From Ananas comosus (Eukaryota; Streptophyta; Magnoliopsida; Poales; Bromeliaceae): DNA of 64,000 nt. Location: positions 2,218,305-2,282,304 of the forward strand of contig NC_033640.1 in the NCBI RefSeq assembly GCF_001540865.1, read 5' to 3'. Under the pieces are notes generated by a model, which made no database searches, was not told the origin of the DNA, and saw only the letters and a list, made by a program, of their open reading frames with translations. Below are positions 12,510-22,547 of the stretch, piece after piece (positions within the stretch are counted from its first letter, which is position 1; each line of letters opens with the position of its first letter). Position numbers and translations under genes: made by a program.

Positions 12510-12542
<33 letters not shown>

Positions 12543-13954
12543 CTACTATAATAACTATAGTATCGGGATTCTAGTATTATAATCTTGTTTTCGATCTTAG
12601 GGCGTTCAAATCAATAATCCACACCGTTAAAAGGCATTTGAAGTTTTTAGGAATAAAATTTTATACTTTTTCAACATAGTTTACTTCATGATCAAACCAT
12701 TTCAAAATTTTTAATTTTTAATGACAACTGTAGCGAGTTTGTAGTTTAACGATGTTGAAAAAAATTAAAATTCTATTCCTAAGAACATCATATACCCTAG
12801 ATCATATTTAGTTGTGTGGATCGTTGATTTGAACAACTGAAGATCGAAAACGAGACTATAGTACCAGAGCTCCGATACTGTAAATAGTATAGTAGCCTCA
12901 TTCATATATAGTGTCCGGCTACAATGCTATCATTAGCACCAAGCACTTGGTGCTACCAAGTTTTCTGCCCTTTGATCTGTCCCATTGACCATTTCCACTC
13001 ATTAGATCATACTATTCAACCAACCACCCACTCATCCCTAAGGGAACACTATCATCCTAACCGTACATCGCTTCATCCAAGGGCAAAAAACCTAATAGCA
13101 CCAATGATTTGGTGCTATTAATAAGTATTCTAGCCTAATTCTTCATATATATATATAGAGAGAGAGAGAGAGTCTGGCTGGTATACTATCGGGTAGCACG
13201 GAAGTCTCTATGCTACCAAGTTGTTTTCAGTGATGCGGCTTCCAAATCAACGATCTGCTCTGTTAGACTTTATCTACACTATTGAAAGTATTTGAAAACT
13301 AAATTTTATAATTTTTCGACATCATTTACCTATCAAACGAGTAGTCTAAAAATGAACGATTGAAAATAAAATTCTCATAAAAAATGATGATAATGACTTG
13401 AATTTAAACTCAGAGGTATTGATCTTACTCTGCATATTAAAAAGAATTTTCTATAAAAATTTTATTCGATTTGGATTATTTTACACCGTTAAATTCACAA
13501 ACACATCACATCGGCCATTAAAATTGTCATTTTTGAGATCTTTTGATCACTAGCCAAATAATGTCGAAAAATTATGAAATTTAGTTTCCAGGTATTTTCA
13601 ATAGTGTAAATCAAGTCTAACGGAGCCGATTGTTGATTTGAAAGCCGCATCATCAAAAACAACTTGGTAGCACGGAGGCCTCCGTGCTACCGATAGTATA
13701 CCAGCCTAGTTCTATATATATATATATATATATATATAATTGAGCTCCTATGCTTTTAAAAGCACCAAGTCGTTGGTGCTTGTAGGTTTTCGGCCTTTGG
13801 GTGAAGACTTATAGGGTTAGGATGATAGTAGTTCCCTAAAATTGAGTAGGTGGTTGGTGAAATAGCATGATCTAAGGAGTGGAATTGATCGAAGAGATAA
13901 ATCTAACAGTGGAAAACTTACAAGCACCAATTGCTTCGTGCTTTTAAAAGCATC

Positions 13955-14022
<68 letters not shown>

Positions 14023-15065
14023 TTGAGCTAGAATACTNTACTATTCTATCTTACTTATATCAAAACAAATAATAAAACTCAAAAAACTAATTTCATCATC
14101 ACCAAGTTACAGCATTTCTCAAAAAAAAAAAAAAAGTTACAGCAAAACAAACAAAAAAAATAATTGAATTTAACTTTCAGACCGCACAAGTTACGTCAAA
14201 ACAAACAACAAGAAAATAATCACACTTCAAAAAAATTCAAACACCACTGCACTTAAGTTATGTTGGATCTAACGATTCGTCAATCCAAACGCCCTCTTAA
14301 AGAAGCACCGGTTCCTATTGCTGGGGTTTAGAAAAGGTTATTTTGTTCTCTTTTTCATAATTTTTTTTTTTGAGAGAAAGGTAGCATGCTACTCGCTTCG
14401 TTTATTTCATTTAGAAATAAACTTAGTTGGAAATATAAATCAACTAGGATTCGAACTTGGATCTCGGATACCAACCACTAAATCCTTTTGCCACTTGCGC
14501 TAGGAAGTAGGAACGGTCGGTCTCTTTTTCATAAGTTATTAACTATTATTCTATCATCATAAGTAGTTGTTGTTAAGATTATATATATATATATACCCAT
14601 CATATCCTATGAATTAGATCATTAGGAATATATAAGATCAAAGCGAATCATAAGTTTTCTAATGACTAGTACATTTGGCATGATTCTTTCTCATATATAT
14701 ACATCTGTCCGAAGTGCTTAAATTATTTTCAAAAAAATTTCCATCAAATCAATCTATTTTAATTCAAAATATAAAATTCAAATGCAAAATAAATTTTAAT
14801 TATTAGCTCTCTCTCTCTCTCTCTCTTCAACAGATAAGTTAAATTTTCTTTTTTGAAAAAATCTACTTATATACTTTAAAAGGAGTGTATGATATACACC
14901 TACTTATTCTAAGATAGAATAATTTTTACTAGTCAATCGATGTGACTAGTAAAAGTCATCTAAGTAAAAATCATCAATTAAAAAGATGTAAGATATAAAT
15001 CCGAAATGGACTGTACAAACAATATCTACTATATATATAGGTACTATTAATAGTTCAGTAGCCTA

Positions 15066-15136
<71 letters not shown>

Positions 15137-16695
15137 CTCAGCCGGAGTGCTTCCACAAGCACCAAACCCTTAGATCTAGCTTTTGAGGGCTAGGATGATT
15201 CTTTCCCAATTGGTTTTAGTGGTGATAAGTGGAATAATATTCAATCCAAGTTGGAAAGAATCATCCTACTCTTTAATAGCTAGATCCAAAGGCTAAAAAG
15301 GTCGCAGTACCGAGGGGTTAGTGCTTGAACTAGGCTAGAATACTATAAATAACATAGAGCTTTCAGTACTACCAAGTTGTTTTCGATGATAGGACATTCA
15401 AATTAATGATATGCTCCGTTGGACATAATTTACGTTGTTAGTAGTATTTAGAAAACCAAATTTCATATTTTTTCGACATTATTAGGCTAATGTGATGTAT
15501 TTGTGAGTTTAACGGTGTAAAACAATTCAAATCTGGTGAAATTTTGATCGAAATTTTTTTTCACTATTTAAAGCAAGATTAGTATCTTTGATCGTAAATT
15601 CAAGTCTTTTATTATTGTTTTTTATGAGATTTTTATGTCAACCGTTTATATTGAGACTACTCGTTTCATCGGTAAATGATGTCGAAAAATCATCAAAATT
15701 GGTTTCTAGATATTTCCAATAGTGTAGATCATTTTTAATAGAGTCGATCATTGATTCGAATGTCTTATCGTTGAAAACAACTTGATAGCACATGTGCTAT
15801 TAATAGTATACTAGTCGGGCTTGCTCTCTCTTTATATGTATCAAGAGATAGTATACATATATATATATATATATATATAGAATTGAGCTGGAATGCTATC
15901 AGTAGTAAGCTGGCTCCGTTGCCACCCATTTGTTTTTTATGATGGAGCCTCCAAATCGACGATCAGCACCGTTGAACACGATCTATACCACTTGAAGCAT
16001 TTAAAAACCAAATTTCATACTTTTTCGATATTATTCTCTTGTCCATCAAGTTGACACAAAAAATGAACTGCTGAAAATGAATATTCTTTAAAAAGTGATG
16101 ATAGGAATCTTGTAATCAAGATCGAGAGTATAGATTTTGTTCTAAATAGTTTAAAAAAATTTCTAACCAAAATTCAATTGATTTGGATATCTTTACACCG
16201 TTAAACGAGAAAATGTCTTATATCGATCATCAAAATTACAAATTTTGAAACTCTTTGATCATTAAGTTAATAATGTTGAAAAAATTTGAAATTTGATTTA
16301 TAGATATTTCAAGTGATATAGATTATATTCAACGGTGTCAATTGTCGATTTTGAGGCTCCATTATCGAAAACAAATGGGTAGCAACGGAGCCCGTTTGTT
16401 ATCGATAGCATTCCAGCTCAACTTTCTCTCTCTCTCTATATATATAGAGAGAGTCTCTCTCTATATATATAGAGAGAGAGAGATCTCTCTATATATATAT
16501 ATAGAGAGAGGGAGAGAAAGAGAGAGACTTCTGGGCTTTTGGATATGTGTGCTATTATAACCACCAATTAGCAAGCACAAGGCATCCAAGAGTTAAAAAT
16601 TGGTAAAATGTGTTATTCATATACGATTTATCTTATTTCCAAAATTTTTCTTTTAAACACAGGCTTCGGAGAAGCTTTTCGATAAGCTGAAATGA
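9257..16695 (+). CDS. QCR6: Cytochrome b-c1 complex subunit 6 (hinge protein), 4 exons
   Basis: The acidic hinge subunit of complex III, which helps dock cytochrome c in the intermembrane space. Coding exons are 9257..9258 (AT only), 10437..10521, 11522..11611 and 16663..16695; all introns are GT-AG and the total is 69 codons plus TGA. The protein starts MADEELIDPKQHLEERCK and ends ASEKLFDKLK. Its six cysteines form C17-x3-C21-x9-C31 and C45-x9-C55-x3-C59, giving the twin CX9C motif used for Mia40-dependent import; HCTGQYFDYW (44-53) is a family hallmark. Length matches plant QCR6. Oddities: intron 1 splits the initiator codon AT|G, and intron 3 (11612..16662, 5,051 bp) is crowded with MITEs. 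Intron 2 is 1,000 bp. The coding exons look intact, so the gene is probably functional. Confidence 0.93.
11687..11720. repeat. (TA)n microsatellite at edge of MITE stack
   Basis: A pure TA run directly beside the first MITE of QCR6 intron 3. Similar (TA)n tracts flank most elements of the stack. Confidence 0.95.
11725..11937. mobile_element. Stack MITE S1 (short type)
   Basis: 213 bp with inverted ends TTGAGCTAGAATACTTTTAG and its complement near 11920..11937. Just inside sit AGCACCAAGCCGTTGGTGCT (left) and AGCACCACCCCTTTGGTGCT (right), each itself a hairpin. It is flanked by (TA)n on the left and (CT)n/(TA)n on the right. Confidence 0.75.
12003..12506. mobile_element. Stack MITE L1 (long type)
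   Basis: About 500 bp. Inverted ends are TAGCTACTATACTTTTATGAGTA and its complement near 12480..12503. Inner motifs CGATGATAGAGCTTTCAAATCGACGAT on the left and TTATCGAAAACAA on the right mark the long type. It abuts (TA)n(GA)n at 12511..12541. Confidence 0.7.
12540..12899. mobile_element. Stack MITE L2 (long type, shorter core)
   Basis: About 360 bp with inverted ends: GCTACTATAATAACTATAGTATC on the left and GATACTGTAAATAGTATAGTAGC on the right. Inner motifs TTTTCGATCTTAGGGCGTTCAAATCAA and AACAACTGAAGATCGAAAAC pair across the element. Confidence 0.65.
12914..13138. mobile_element. Stack MITE S2 (short type)
   Basis: About 225 bp. The left end reads GGCTACAATGCTATCATTAGCACCAAGCACTTGGTGCT and the right end ATAGCACCAATGATTTGGTGCTATTAATAAGTATTCTAGCC. 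Same layout as S1, with a hairpin in each arm. Confidence 0.7.
13172..13710. mobile_element. Stack MITE L3 (long type)
   Basis: About 540 bp. Near-perfect ends: GGCTGGTATACTATCGGGTAGCACGGA and the complement of TCCGTGCTACCGATAGTATACCAGCC. Inner arms carry TTGTTTTCAGTGATGCGGCTTCCAAATCAACGATC and the matching TTGATTTGAAAGCCGCATCATCAAAAACAA. Bounded by (TA)n(GA)n on the left and (TA)n on the right. Confidence 0.75.
13740..13953. mobile_element. Stack MITE S3 (short type)
   Basis: About 214 bp: TGAGCTCCTATGCTTTTAAAAGCACCAAGTCG on the left, CAATTGCTTCGTGCTTTTAAAAGCAT on the right, then (TA)n(GA)n to 14020. The central part is in the opposite orientation to S1 (compare TAGGGTTAGGATGAT here with ATCATCTCAACCCTA there). 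Confidence 0.65.
14023..14360. other. Truncated MITE end at an N, then AT-rich filler
   Basis: TTGAGCTAGAATACT at 14023..14037 is the left terminus of a short-type stack MITE, but the rest of the element is missing and a single N stands at 14038. The following bases are A-rich, with a duplicated AAGTTACAGCA motif and no gene. Confidence 0.6.
14361..14524 (-). mobile_element. tRNA-derived SINE, copy 2 (inside QCR6 intron 3)
   Basis: Reverse complement of copy 1 along its whole length. On the minus strand, box A is in CAAGTGGCAAAAGGATTTAGTGG and box B in AGTTCGAATCC, a better match to the pol III consensus than copy 1. It lies antisense to QCR6, within the MITE stack. Confidence 0.75.
14525..15071. 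other. AT-rich intronic DNA between stack elements
   Basis: No gene. It contains (CT)n at about 14807..14827 and a lone stack-MITE right end (ACTATTAATAGTTCAGTAGCCTAATTC, about 15040..15070) next to the longest (TA)n run, with no matching left end nearby. Confidence 0.5.
15072..15135. repeat. Long (TA)n microsatellite
   Basis: Sixty-four bases of pure TA, the longest run in the window, between two stack-MITE termini. Confidence 0.97.
15136..15332. mobile_element. Stack MITE S4 (short type, rearranged)
   Basis: About 197 bp beginning CTCAGCCGGAGTGCTTCCACAAGCACC and ending GGTTAGTGCTTGAACTAGGCTAGAATAC. A strong inner palindrome: TTAGATCTAGCTTTTGAGGGCTAGGATGATTC pairs with GAATCATCCTACTCTTTAATAGCTAGATCCAA. 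Its right end merges with the next element. Confidence 0.6.
15333..15822. mobile_element. Stack MITE L4 (long type)
   Basis: Left arm TACCAAGTTGTTTTCGATGATAGGACATTCAAATTAATGAT; right arm ATTGATTCGAATGTCTTATCGTTGAAAACAACTTGATAG. The core words CGACATTATT and GATGTCGAAAAATCATCAAAATTGG match L3. Confidence 0.7.
15880..16421. mobile_element. Stack MITE L5 (long type, best preserved)
   Basis: About 540 bp. The left end AATTGAGCTGGAATGCTATC pairs with GATAGCATTCCAGCTCAACTT at the right. The inner arms CCATTTGTTTTTTATGATGGAGCCTCCAAATCGACGAT and GTCGATTTTGAGGCTCCATTATCGAAAACAAATGG are nearly complementary. (TA)n lies on the left; (CT)n(TA)n(GA)n on the right. Confidence 0.75.
16423..16530. repeat. 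Compound (CT)n/(TA)n/(GA)n palindromic microsatellite
   Basis: Alternating CTCTCT-TATATATA-GAGAGA blocks, three rounds, each self-complementary. It stands 130 bases before the last QCR6 exon. Confidence 0.95.
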
Positions 16696-17467
16696 TGGGA
16701 AAATTAACCAAATATTCGGTTGGTGATGTTCTCTCTGTCGGCCCTTTTTTTTTCCATGTAATCCAATAATGTTAGCGTATTTTCCTGTTCAATTTGTGGC
16801 AGGACAGAGTCATTGTTTTCGCTGCTACTGTTCGAGACTACCTTTGAATAATCGCTTTTTTAATTTCGTTTGGATTGTTGATTTGAAGGGATTGTTATAA
16901 ATTTATACTGCACATGCGAAAGTATTTTATTTACTTTATATATATGGACAGAAACTTCAATGTGTTAAGAATGTAGTAGTTGAGAAGTCAGTTTTGCACG
17001 CATGCTATCCCGTGAGCTTCGTATGTTGTTAGCTAGTGAGCCATCTAGTGAGCGGTTTAAAAATCGACGTACTCTGGTGAGTTATTCAACACTTTGATCA
17101 CACACTTATTTAGATCATCAGCTATATTTTTGTATATCCTTTTTGTTTAAGAGTGGTTGTATTAATACTCTTGTTCCCTCAAATTGGATTAGGTATTGTG
17201 TGTATTTCCTCATTTCAGTTACATGGCATTTTGATTACAAGTTTTCTGTTTCCCTCCTCCTAAAGGTTTCCTTAAGGGAATTGACATATCTAGAGTAATT
17301 TTTGAATCTGTGGAAGCAGATGTATTGTATTTAGTCATTATTTGACCTGCTTTACACTGACAATAGTAAAATTTGGTTCGGATATAACAAATTCCCTTTC
17401 CAAAATAGTGTTATGCAACAAGACGTGTGTCAAATCATTGCTGGTTGAATCAAATGTCCTTTGAAAA
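16696..17467. other. QCR6 3' UTR and downstream spacer
   Basis: After the stop codon the sequence is T-rich and typical of a plant 3' UTR. No clean AATAAA was found; GAATAA at about 16846 is a possible near-upstream element. No further gene. Confidence 0.45.
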
Positions 17468-17501
17468 TGTCACATTCCAGATTACAACGGAAGCCAACCG
17501 G

Positions 17502-17680
17502 GCGCGTACGCAGACCCGTCGTATACATCCAACATTTTCGATGCACACAAAACGTCTACAATCAGTAAGGAGAGAAATATAAACCATTCGCGTACATGGA
17601 CCCGCTGTGTACATCCAACACTTTTGATGCACACAAGGCGTCTACAACCAATAAGGAGAGAAATATAAACCATTCCTAAT
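17502..17680. repeat. Two-copy ~88-bp tandem repeat inside LTR
   Basis: CGCGTACGCAGACCCG at 17502 and CGCGTACATGGACCCG at 17590 begin two copies that both end in GTAAGGAGAGAAATATAAACC or its near match. They diverge by about ten percent. Confidence 0.85.
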
Positions 17681-17701
17681 ATTGTAATCAGAGCAAGAAT
17701 A

Positions 17702-17809
17702 TAACTCAATTAGATAGGTAAACCCAAACTAAATACATCACATAGACTACAAGCGTAACTCAATTAGATAGGTAAACCCAAACTAAATACATCACATAGA
17801 CTACAAGCG
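17702..17809. repeat. Exact 54-bp tandem duplication
   Basis: Units 17702..17755 and 17756..17809 (TAACTCAATTAGATAGG to CTACAAGCG) appear identical, so the duplication is recent or an assembly product. Confidence 0.9.
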
Positions 17810-20100
17810 TCAAACCGTATGTACAACATACATACTAGGAGGTTTCCGGTAAAGTACAAAAATACAACTTTGAACTAAACTAAAGAAGGCTTCTACGGGT
17901 CCATCTATCAAAATATCGAGGAGGCTCTAGTTAATCACTGACTCCTTGTAACGAACCCTAATCTTTCCCGCTGCGAAAGGCTCTGCAACAAAAATAATCA
18001 ACAAATGGGAGTGAGAACTATTAAATAATAGTTCCTAATGGGTAAGCCACCGAGAGTGGTGAAATATACTATTAGGTCAACTGAGACATGAGTAAAAATA
18101 TAGCAAGTAGGAAATGTATATGCAACAGTTAATTGAAATAGTTCAACTGCAACAGTTAATTGAAATAGTTTAACTATAAACATACCTCAATACGATATGT
18201 TTTCTAACATCTCCACTATATTAATCATCATATATGCAAGTTTTGTAGTTCATGCAAGTTACATATTTGTCCATCATTAAACTATATGCCCTAATTACAG
18301 AAGAATTCCATCATTATATTCAACTAGCTAATGTCATCATATAACTACCTTTCTATACTAACATAATACTGTCATTGCAATTAATGGCTAACAGGAATGT
18401 CAACTTTCTAGTATGTTCATTTACTAGGTAAGCCTCAACTAGTGTCACAAGGTAGCGTCAACTGATATGTCCATCTAATGTTAAGTTTATTTATCTTTAC
18501 CCAATTAACGAGAGACTTACACATGGTAAAGTCCCGACTCGTGCCGTGCCTAATGGCCCCGTGGTAGTCAAACACTCCCCACGGCAATCCACTTCGGTCC
18601 TCAGTCCCGCATGGGTGATCTGTCGTCGCAAGGCTAACTCCGGATTGTCGGCTTGTAGGGAGCGACCCTCACAAGCTTGTGCGAATGAACACAATGACAA
18701 GCAAGCGTGATCAATAGCATAGTGTTCAACATGGAATCTCAATCTCGACGCAAAGTCGGCGACTAACATAAAAGTCATATTTCATTCTCAATTACTTCGT
18801 GACATATTTCTACCAATAAATAATATGACTTAAGTATGTAATTAAATGATTTATATCATATTGATGATTCTAACGGACTATACCCGTATATCCACATATA
18901 GCCTTTTCACTACTCCCTATAACATAAGGAGGTGGTTTGTTAAAGTCATAGTCAATGATCCACTAAGGTGTTCACAAAATCATAGCATATGTCATGTATT
19001 TTTACATAGGCCTCCACTACATAGAGTATACAATTATTATGTAATACATGCTAAACAAGCAAGTTATCCAAGTATGCTAAGCAAGTTTCATAACCCTTTC
19101 TTTACTACATAAAGGTTCAACTTTATCCTATGTAATATGTATGTTTTATGCATTCACAAATCCATTCATGATATTTTCAACATAAATATGCAAGAATTTC
19201 AACTTTATAATATCAAGAAAGACGTAGGGGGAGTTCACTCATTTCGATGAGGTTAAACTCATCAGATACTCCTCGAATTCCTTCGTTTGCCCGAATGAAG
19301 TTATCTTCTAGCCTCTTAGCACCCTAGTACACATTCCAAATGAATTAGAAACTTCTCATAAGCCTCCTCCTGAAATTCCTAAACACTAACAGCAAATTTC
19401 ACTAATTCAATCCAAAACATACACCAAAGTGGGCAATTAGCTTACTAACCTTCCAAAGAACTTTAAATCCAGCTAGACTTAAGCTAGAGTTGGAGTTAGA
19501 TCCTCAAACAAGCCTCCAACTTCACAGCCAAGCTTCCTCCAAGATTCACAAAACAAACCTCCAAGGAAAAGAGGACGTAAAAGGATTAATTCATTAATTC
19601 CACAAGAATTTGAGATGAATTCTAGAGAGAGAAAAGGGGGAAAGCCTATCAGCCCTTTTCTTCAACTCCAGTACAAAAGGAATAGCTGGGGGCGCGGTTG
19701 GGGATAAACCCAACTGCCAAATTATCAAATTACCCCTCACCAACTCACAAAAAAATAATCTGCCGCATTGAGTACCGATACCCGGCACTCAGACACTCCA
19801 AACCCGAGAGCTGGACGTTCGGTTTTAATGCGGTGTACCGCTACCAACCCGATGAGTACCGATACCCAGCGCAATACCGGTACTCAACACCCACTTCTCA
19901 AACCCGAGAGTAGCCCATTCTGGCACGTAATGGAGTTCTAGTATCTCACTCAGGTACCGGTACTCAACACTCAAAATCTGCAGTTTGCATATTTTAGTGT
20001 CAGTAATTCGATTTCGCACTCACAGTGCTTGAGTTAGGTGTCGGTACACTACCAGCCACCCTAAAAAATAGCTAAAATAGTTCTAAATACTATTCTTACA

Positions 20101-20764
20101 CTAGAATCTTTCAATTTGCTAAAGTTCAGTGCATTACAAGAAAAGTTGAAATATTATGGAAAATAATTTTTCACCAATATCTATATAAACATATAATTTT
20201 GCACATCAGATCAGTATTATTTGGTTCAAACTGAATTACTGAATCAAATCGATCAAAATCTGGTAGATCAAAATCTGGTAGTTCAATTCGGATTTAGGTA
20301 TAACTCGGTTTGGTTTAGCTTGAAAAATTAAAAAGCGGGAAATCTAAATAAACTGAATTAATCAAAATTTTAGTCATTTATTTAATATATATTAGTCTTA
20401 AATTTAAAAATAATATGTATTAATCTCACAAAAGAATCAAATAAGTAGAATTGTTAATTATTATCATCTTTAGATTAATCATCTTCAATATAAAATTAAC
20501 CATAATTATATCTTATTTTTAGTAGTTAAAAAAGATTTAAACCAAACAAATTTTTTTCAAAAAAAGGTGGAAAAAATGTCCATGGTGCTAAACAGTGAAC
20601 CTAATTCATTCCAAGATAATTTAGATCTGCACATGATGCCTCTTTTTCTTTTTCCTTGTATGAACTCCTTAAACCATTATATTCTGCATTAATCCAATTT
20701 ACACATCTATTATTTGTCCTTCTTTTTGGTTGCAAAAATTAATGCAACTGCTTTATTTCGCGCT
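20101..20764. other. AT-rich intergenic, 3' flank of RING gene
   Basis: No coding signal. It probably includes the 3' UTR of the minus-strand RING-H2 gene (about 20600..20764). A direct repeat, GATCAAAATCTGGTA twice at 20250..20280, is the only local structure. Confidence 0.5.
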
Positions 20765-21448
20765 CTAAAATTCGTAATCGGTAGTGAAACCCTCCGGTTC
20801 AAGCGGAACCAAAACCGACCGAACCGGTTCCGAACCCAACCGATTCATTTCGTCGCAATCGGACCTCTCGTTCTCTGCACCCGACATGCATTGTCGGCAC
20901 GTCGGACACGACGACCGCGCCAGAAGCCACCGGTCTATGCACTTGACGTGGAACGCGTGGTCGCACCCGGGCAGGACCCGAACCGGCTCGCCACACTCAA
21001 ACTCCGTGAGACAAATCGCGCATTCTGGTTCCGCGCCCTGGATCTTTAGGCCGGTCGAGTAGACCCGAACCGGCATTTCTTCGAGGATTTTCTTCTTCAA
21101 ACCGGTTTGGGCTCGTCTGGCCGCCTGGTTGGGTTCAGGCTCAGGCTCAGGCTCAGGATCAGGCTCAGGCTCATGCCCATGCCCCAGCAACACACAGCTC
21201 GAGCACCGGAACGTGAGCCGGACGATGGAATTGAGCCCCAGTACGCAAATGAGGGCGCAGAGGAGGACGGCGAGGATCATGACTGCATTGTTGTCGAATT
21301 TGCTTCCGAATTCGCCGAATTCCGACCCGTCTCCAACGTCCGAGACCCGCTTTTCGACCGCCGAGGGTTGTGTGGTGAGTTTGGTCTGAAGCAGAAGCCT
21401 TCTGGAGTAGATCTCTACATTAGGGGATTGAAATAAAGTGCTAGGCAT
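20765..21448 (-). CDS. ATL-type RING-H2 finger E3 ubiquitin ligase, single exon
   Basis: A membrane-anchored E3 ligase of the plant ATL family (ATL74-78-like). The start is the ATG at 21448 (MPSTLFQSPN), giving 227 aa; the open frame runs 45 bases further only to a TTG codon. An N-terminal polar stretch precedes one transmembrane helix (about residues 55-75, AVMILAVLLCALICVLGLNS). The GLKKKILEEMPV motif (about 116-127) is the ATL GLD-type region. The RING-H2 reads C143-x2-C146-x15-C162-x1-H164-x2-H167-x2-C170-x10-C181-x2-C184, with the E2-contact Trp174 and Pro182 present. All eight ligands are intact. Oddity: an acidic Glu-Pro repeat (about 92-108) encoded by a GGCTCA hexanucleotide tract, between helix and RING. 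Most ATL genes lack introns, as here. The substrate is unknown. Confidence 0.92.
   Translation of the reverse strand: MPSTLFQSPNVEIYSRRLLLQTKLTTQPSAVEKRVSDVGDGSEFGEFGSKFDNNAVMILAVLLCALICVLGLNSIVRLTFRCSSCVLLGHGHEPEPDPEPEPEPEPNQAARRAQTGLKKKILEEMPVRVYSTGLKIQGAEPECAICLTEFECGEPVRVLPGCDHAFHVKCIDRWLLARSSCPTCRQCMSGAENERSDCDEMNRLGSEPVRSVLVPLEPEGFTTDYEF
21125..21174 (-). repeat. In-frame GGCTCA hexanucleotide repeat in the RING gene
   Basis: Seven or eight units of GGCTCA with single-base variants, read on the minus strand as alternating Glu and Pro. Because the unit is six bases, slippage changes length without shifting the frame. Confidence 0.9.
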
Positions 21449-21509
21449 TGTTCTGCAGGATGTTACTATAGTTGTTCTGAGTAGTGTGTCCAAATGAGAA
21501 TCAGGGTTT

Positions 21510-21513
<4 letters not shown>

Positions 21514-21554
<41 letters not shown>
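21514..21554 (-). promoter_or_regulatory. (GA)n tract in the leader of the RING-H2 gene
   Basis: About 40 bases of GA on the plus strand, so (CT)n in the gene's sense direction, starting roughly 65 bases upstream of the ATG. It is a likely 5' leader CT repeat and a potential binding site for BBR/BPC GAGA-binding factors, which are known to bind such tracts in plants. Confidence 0.7.
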
Positions 21555-21557
<3 letters not shown>

Positions 21558-22547
21558 AAAGCTGTATATGATCTTAGCTTTATGGGATTTGTTTTATCAT
21601 TATGTGGGATGTGTACATGTTGTGCACTCACATGTGAGCAAAAGCTATCTTTTGCAAAGTCAAATGGGATCAAGGTGAACCAATTATTTTTATATTTTTA
21701 ATTTTTTTAAAAAAATAAGTAAAAATTGAAGCATATGTGCATTGGATTTGTGGTAATTGAGGGGTCAAAGTGAGCACCAACTTTTGTCTGAGGGAGGGGC
21801 CCTTGTATCACTATGGAGAATCTTGGGCAGGGATTGTATATGTTATATCATATTCTGAGTAAATCTTTTATATACGCAAGCTACTGATTCTGCATCTCGC
21901 TACAATCATTTCGAACAACATCGATCGAAAGTAAAAAGCTCTGATATGAAGTTTTAGCTTCGATCATAGAAAGAAAAAACAAAGTAATTTTTAGCTTCTA
22001 TCATAGAAAGAAAAAACAAAGTAATTTGATAAGGGGTATAATTATTGCTTCTAACTATATTTCATCAAATAACTTTATACCGGACGGCCAGACTAATAAA
22101 ATTCGACAGAATTTTTAAAAATAGTAGTAATAAATATGTTATGTTGTAACATTAAAAAAAAAAAAAAAAAGATTTGAGGTACTTTCAAATGCAAATGCAG
22201 TGTAGGGTCAGGAATAGGTCAAGTCAAGTTTGACTTTAATTTGGTCAATGTGCAATCATAGCTGTATAGTGAACAAAGGTTGACTCACCTTCTGATTCAT
22301 TCATTCCCAACATCCCCCCACTCAAACTTCCTCAACTGGAGAGTGGGAGTCCTCCCAACATCATGAATGTGATCCAGGTGGGGGCCAATTAAGATATACT
22401 ACATAATATTATCATGGGCTAATTTAATCTTCAGAATAAGTTATCTAATAATAATTTATTTTATATAATTTTTTTATATTATTATAAGTAAAAAGTTTGA
22501 TTTTGCACTTCTTAAGTCTTCGTAGGATAGCATATTATTTTACCTAC
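21555..22547. other. RING gene upstream region
   Basis: AT-rich. It contains an exact-looking 37-bp tandem duplication at about 21955..22025 (TAGCTTCGATCATAGAAAGAAAAAACAAAGTAATTT, differing by one base in the second copy) and a poly-A run at 22154..22171. No gene. Confidence 0.5.

Larger units (their letters stand above)
17468..20100 (-). mobile_element. Solo LTR of long Gypsy family (copy A, minus strand)
   Basis: 2,633 bp. Read on the minus strand it begins TGTAAGAATAGTATTTAG and ends GTTGTAATCTGGAATGTGACA, parallel to the two other LTRs whose 3' ends read CATGTAATCCGGGGCGTGACA and CGAGACATCCGGGGCGTGACA. No primer-binding site or polyprotein was found beside it. No exact 5-bp target duplication was seen, so the ends are approximate. 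It holds two local tandem repeats and, near its 5' end, TACCGGTAC-type palindromes. The 93-aa frame at 18497..18778 lies within the LTR and is not a gene. Confidence 0.65.

Noticed and set aside
18497..18778. 93-aa minus-strand frame
   Set aside because: Lies inside the solo LTR; no domain and no start context.
21449..21493. N-terminal extension of the RING-H2 protein to 21493
   Set aside because: The codon at 21493 is TTG, not ATG; the first true ATG is at 21448 and gives a normal ATL N-terminus.
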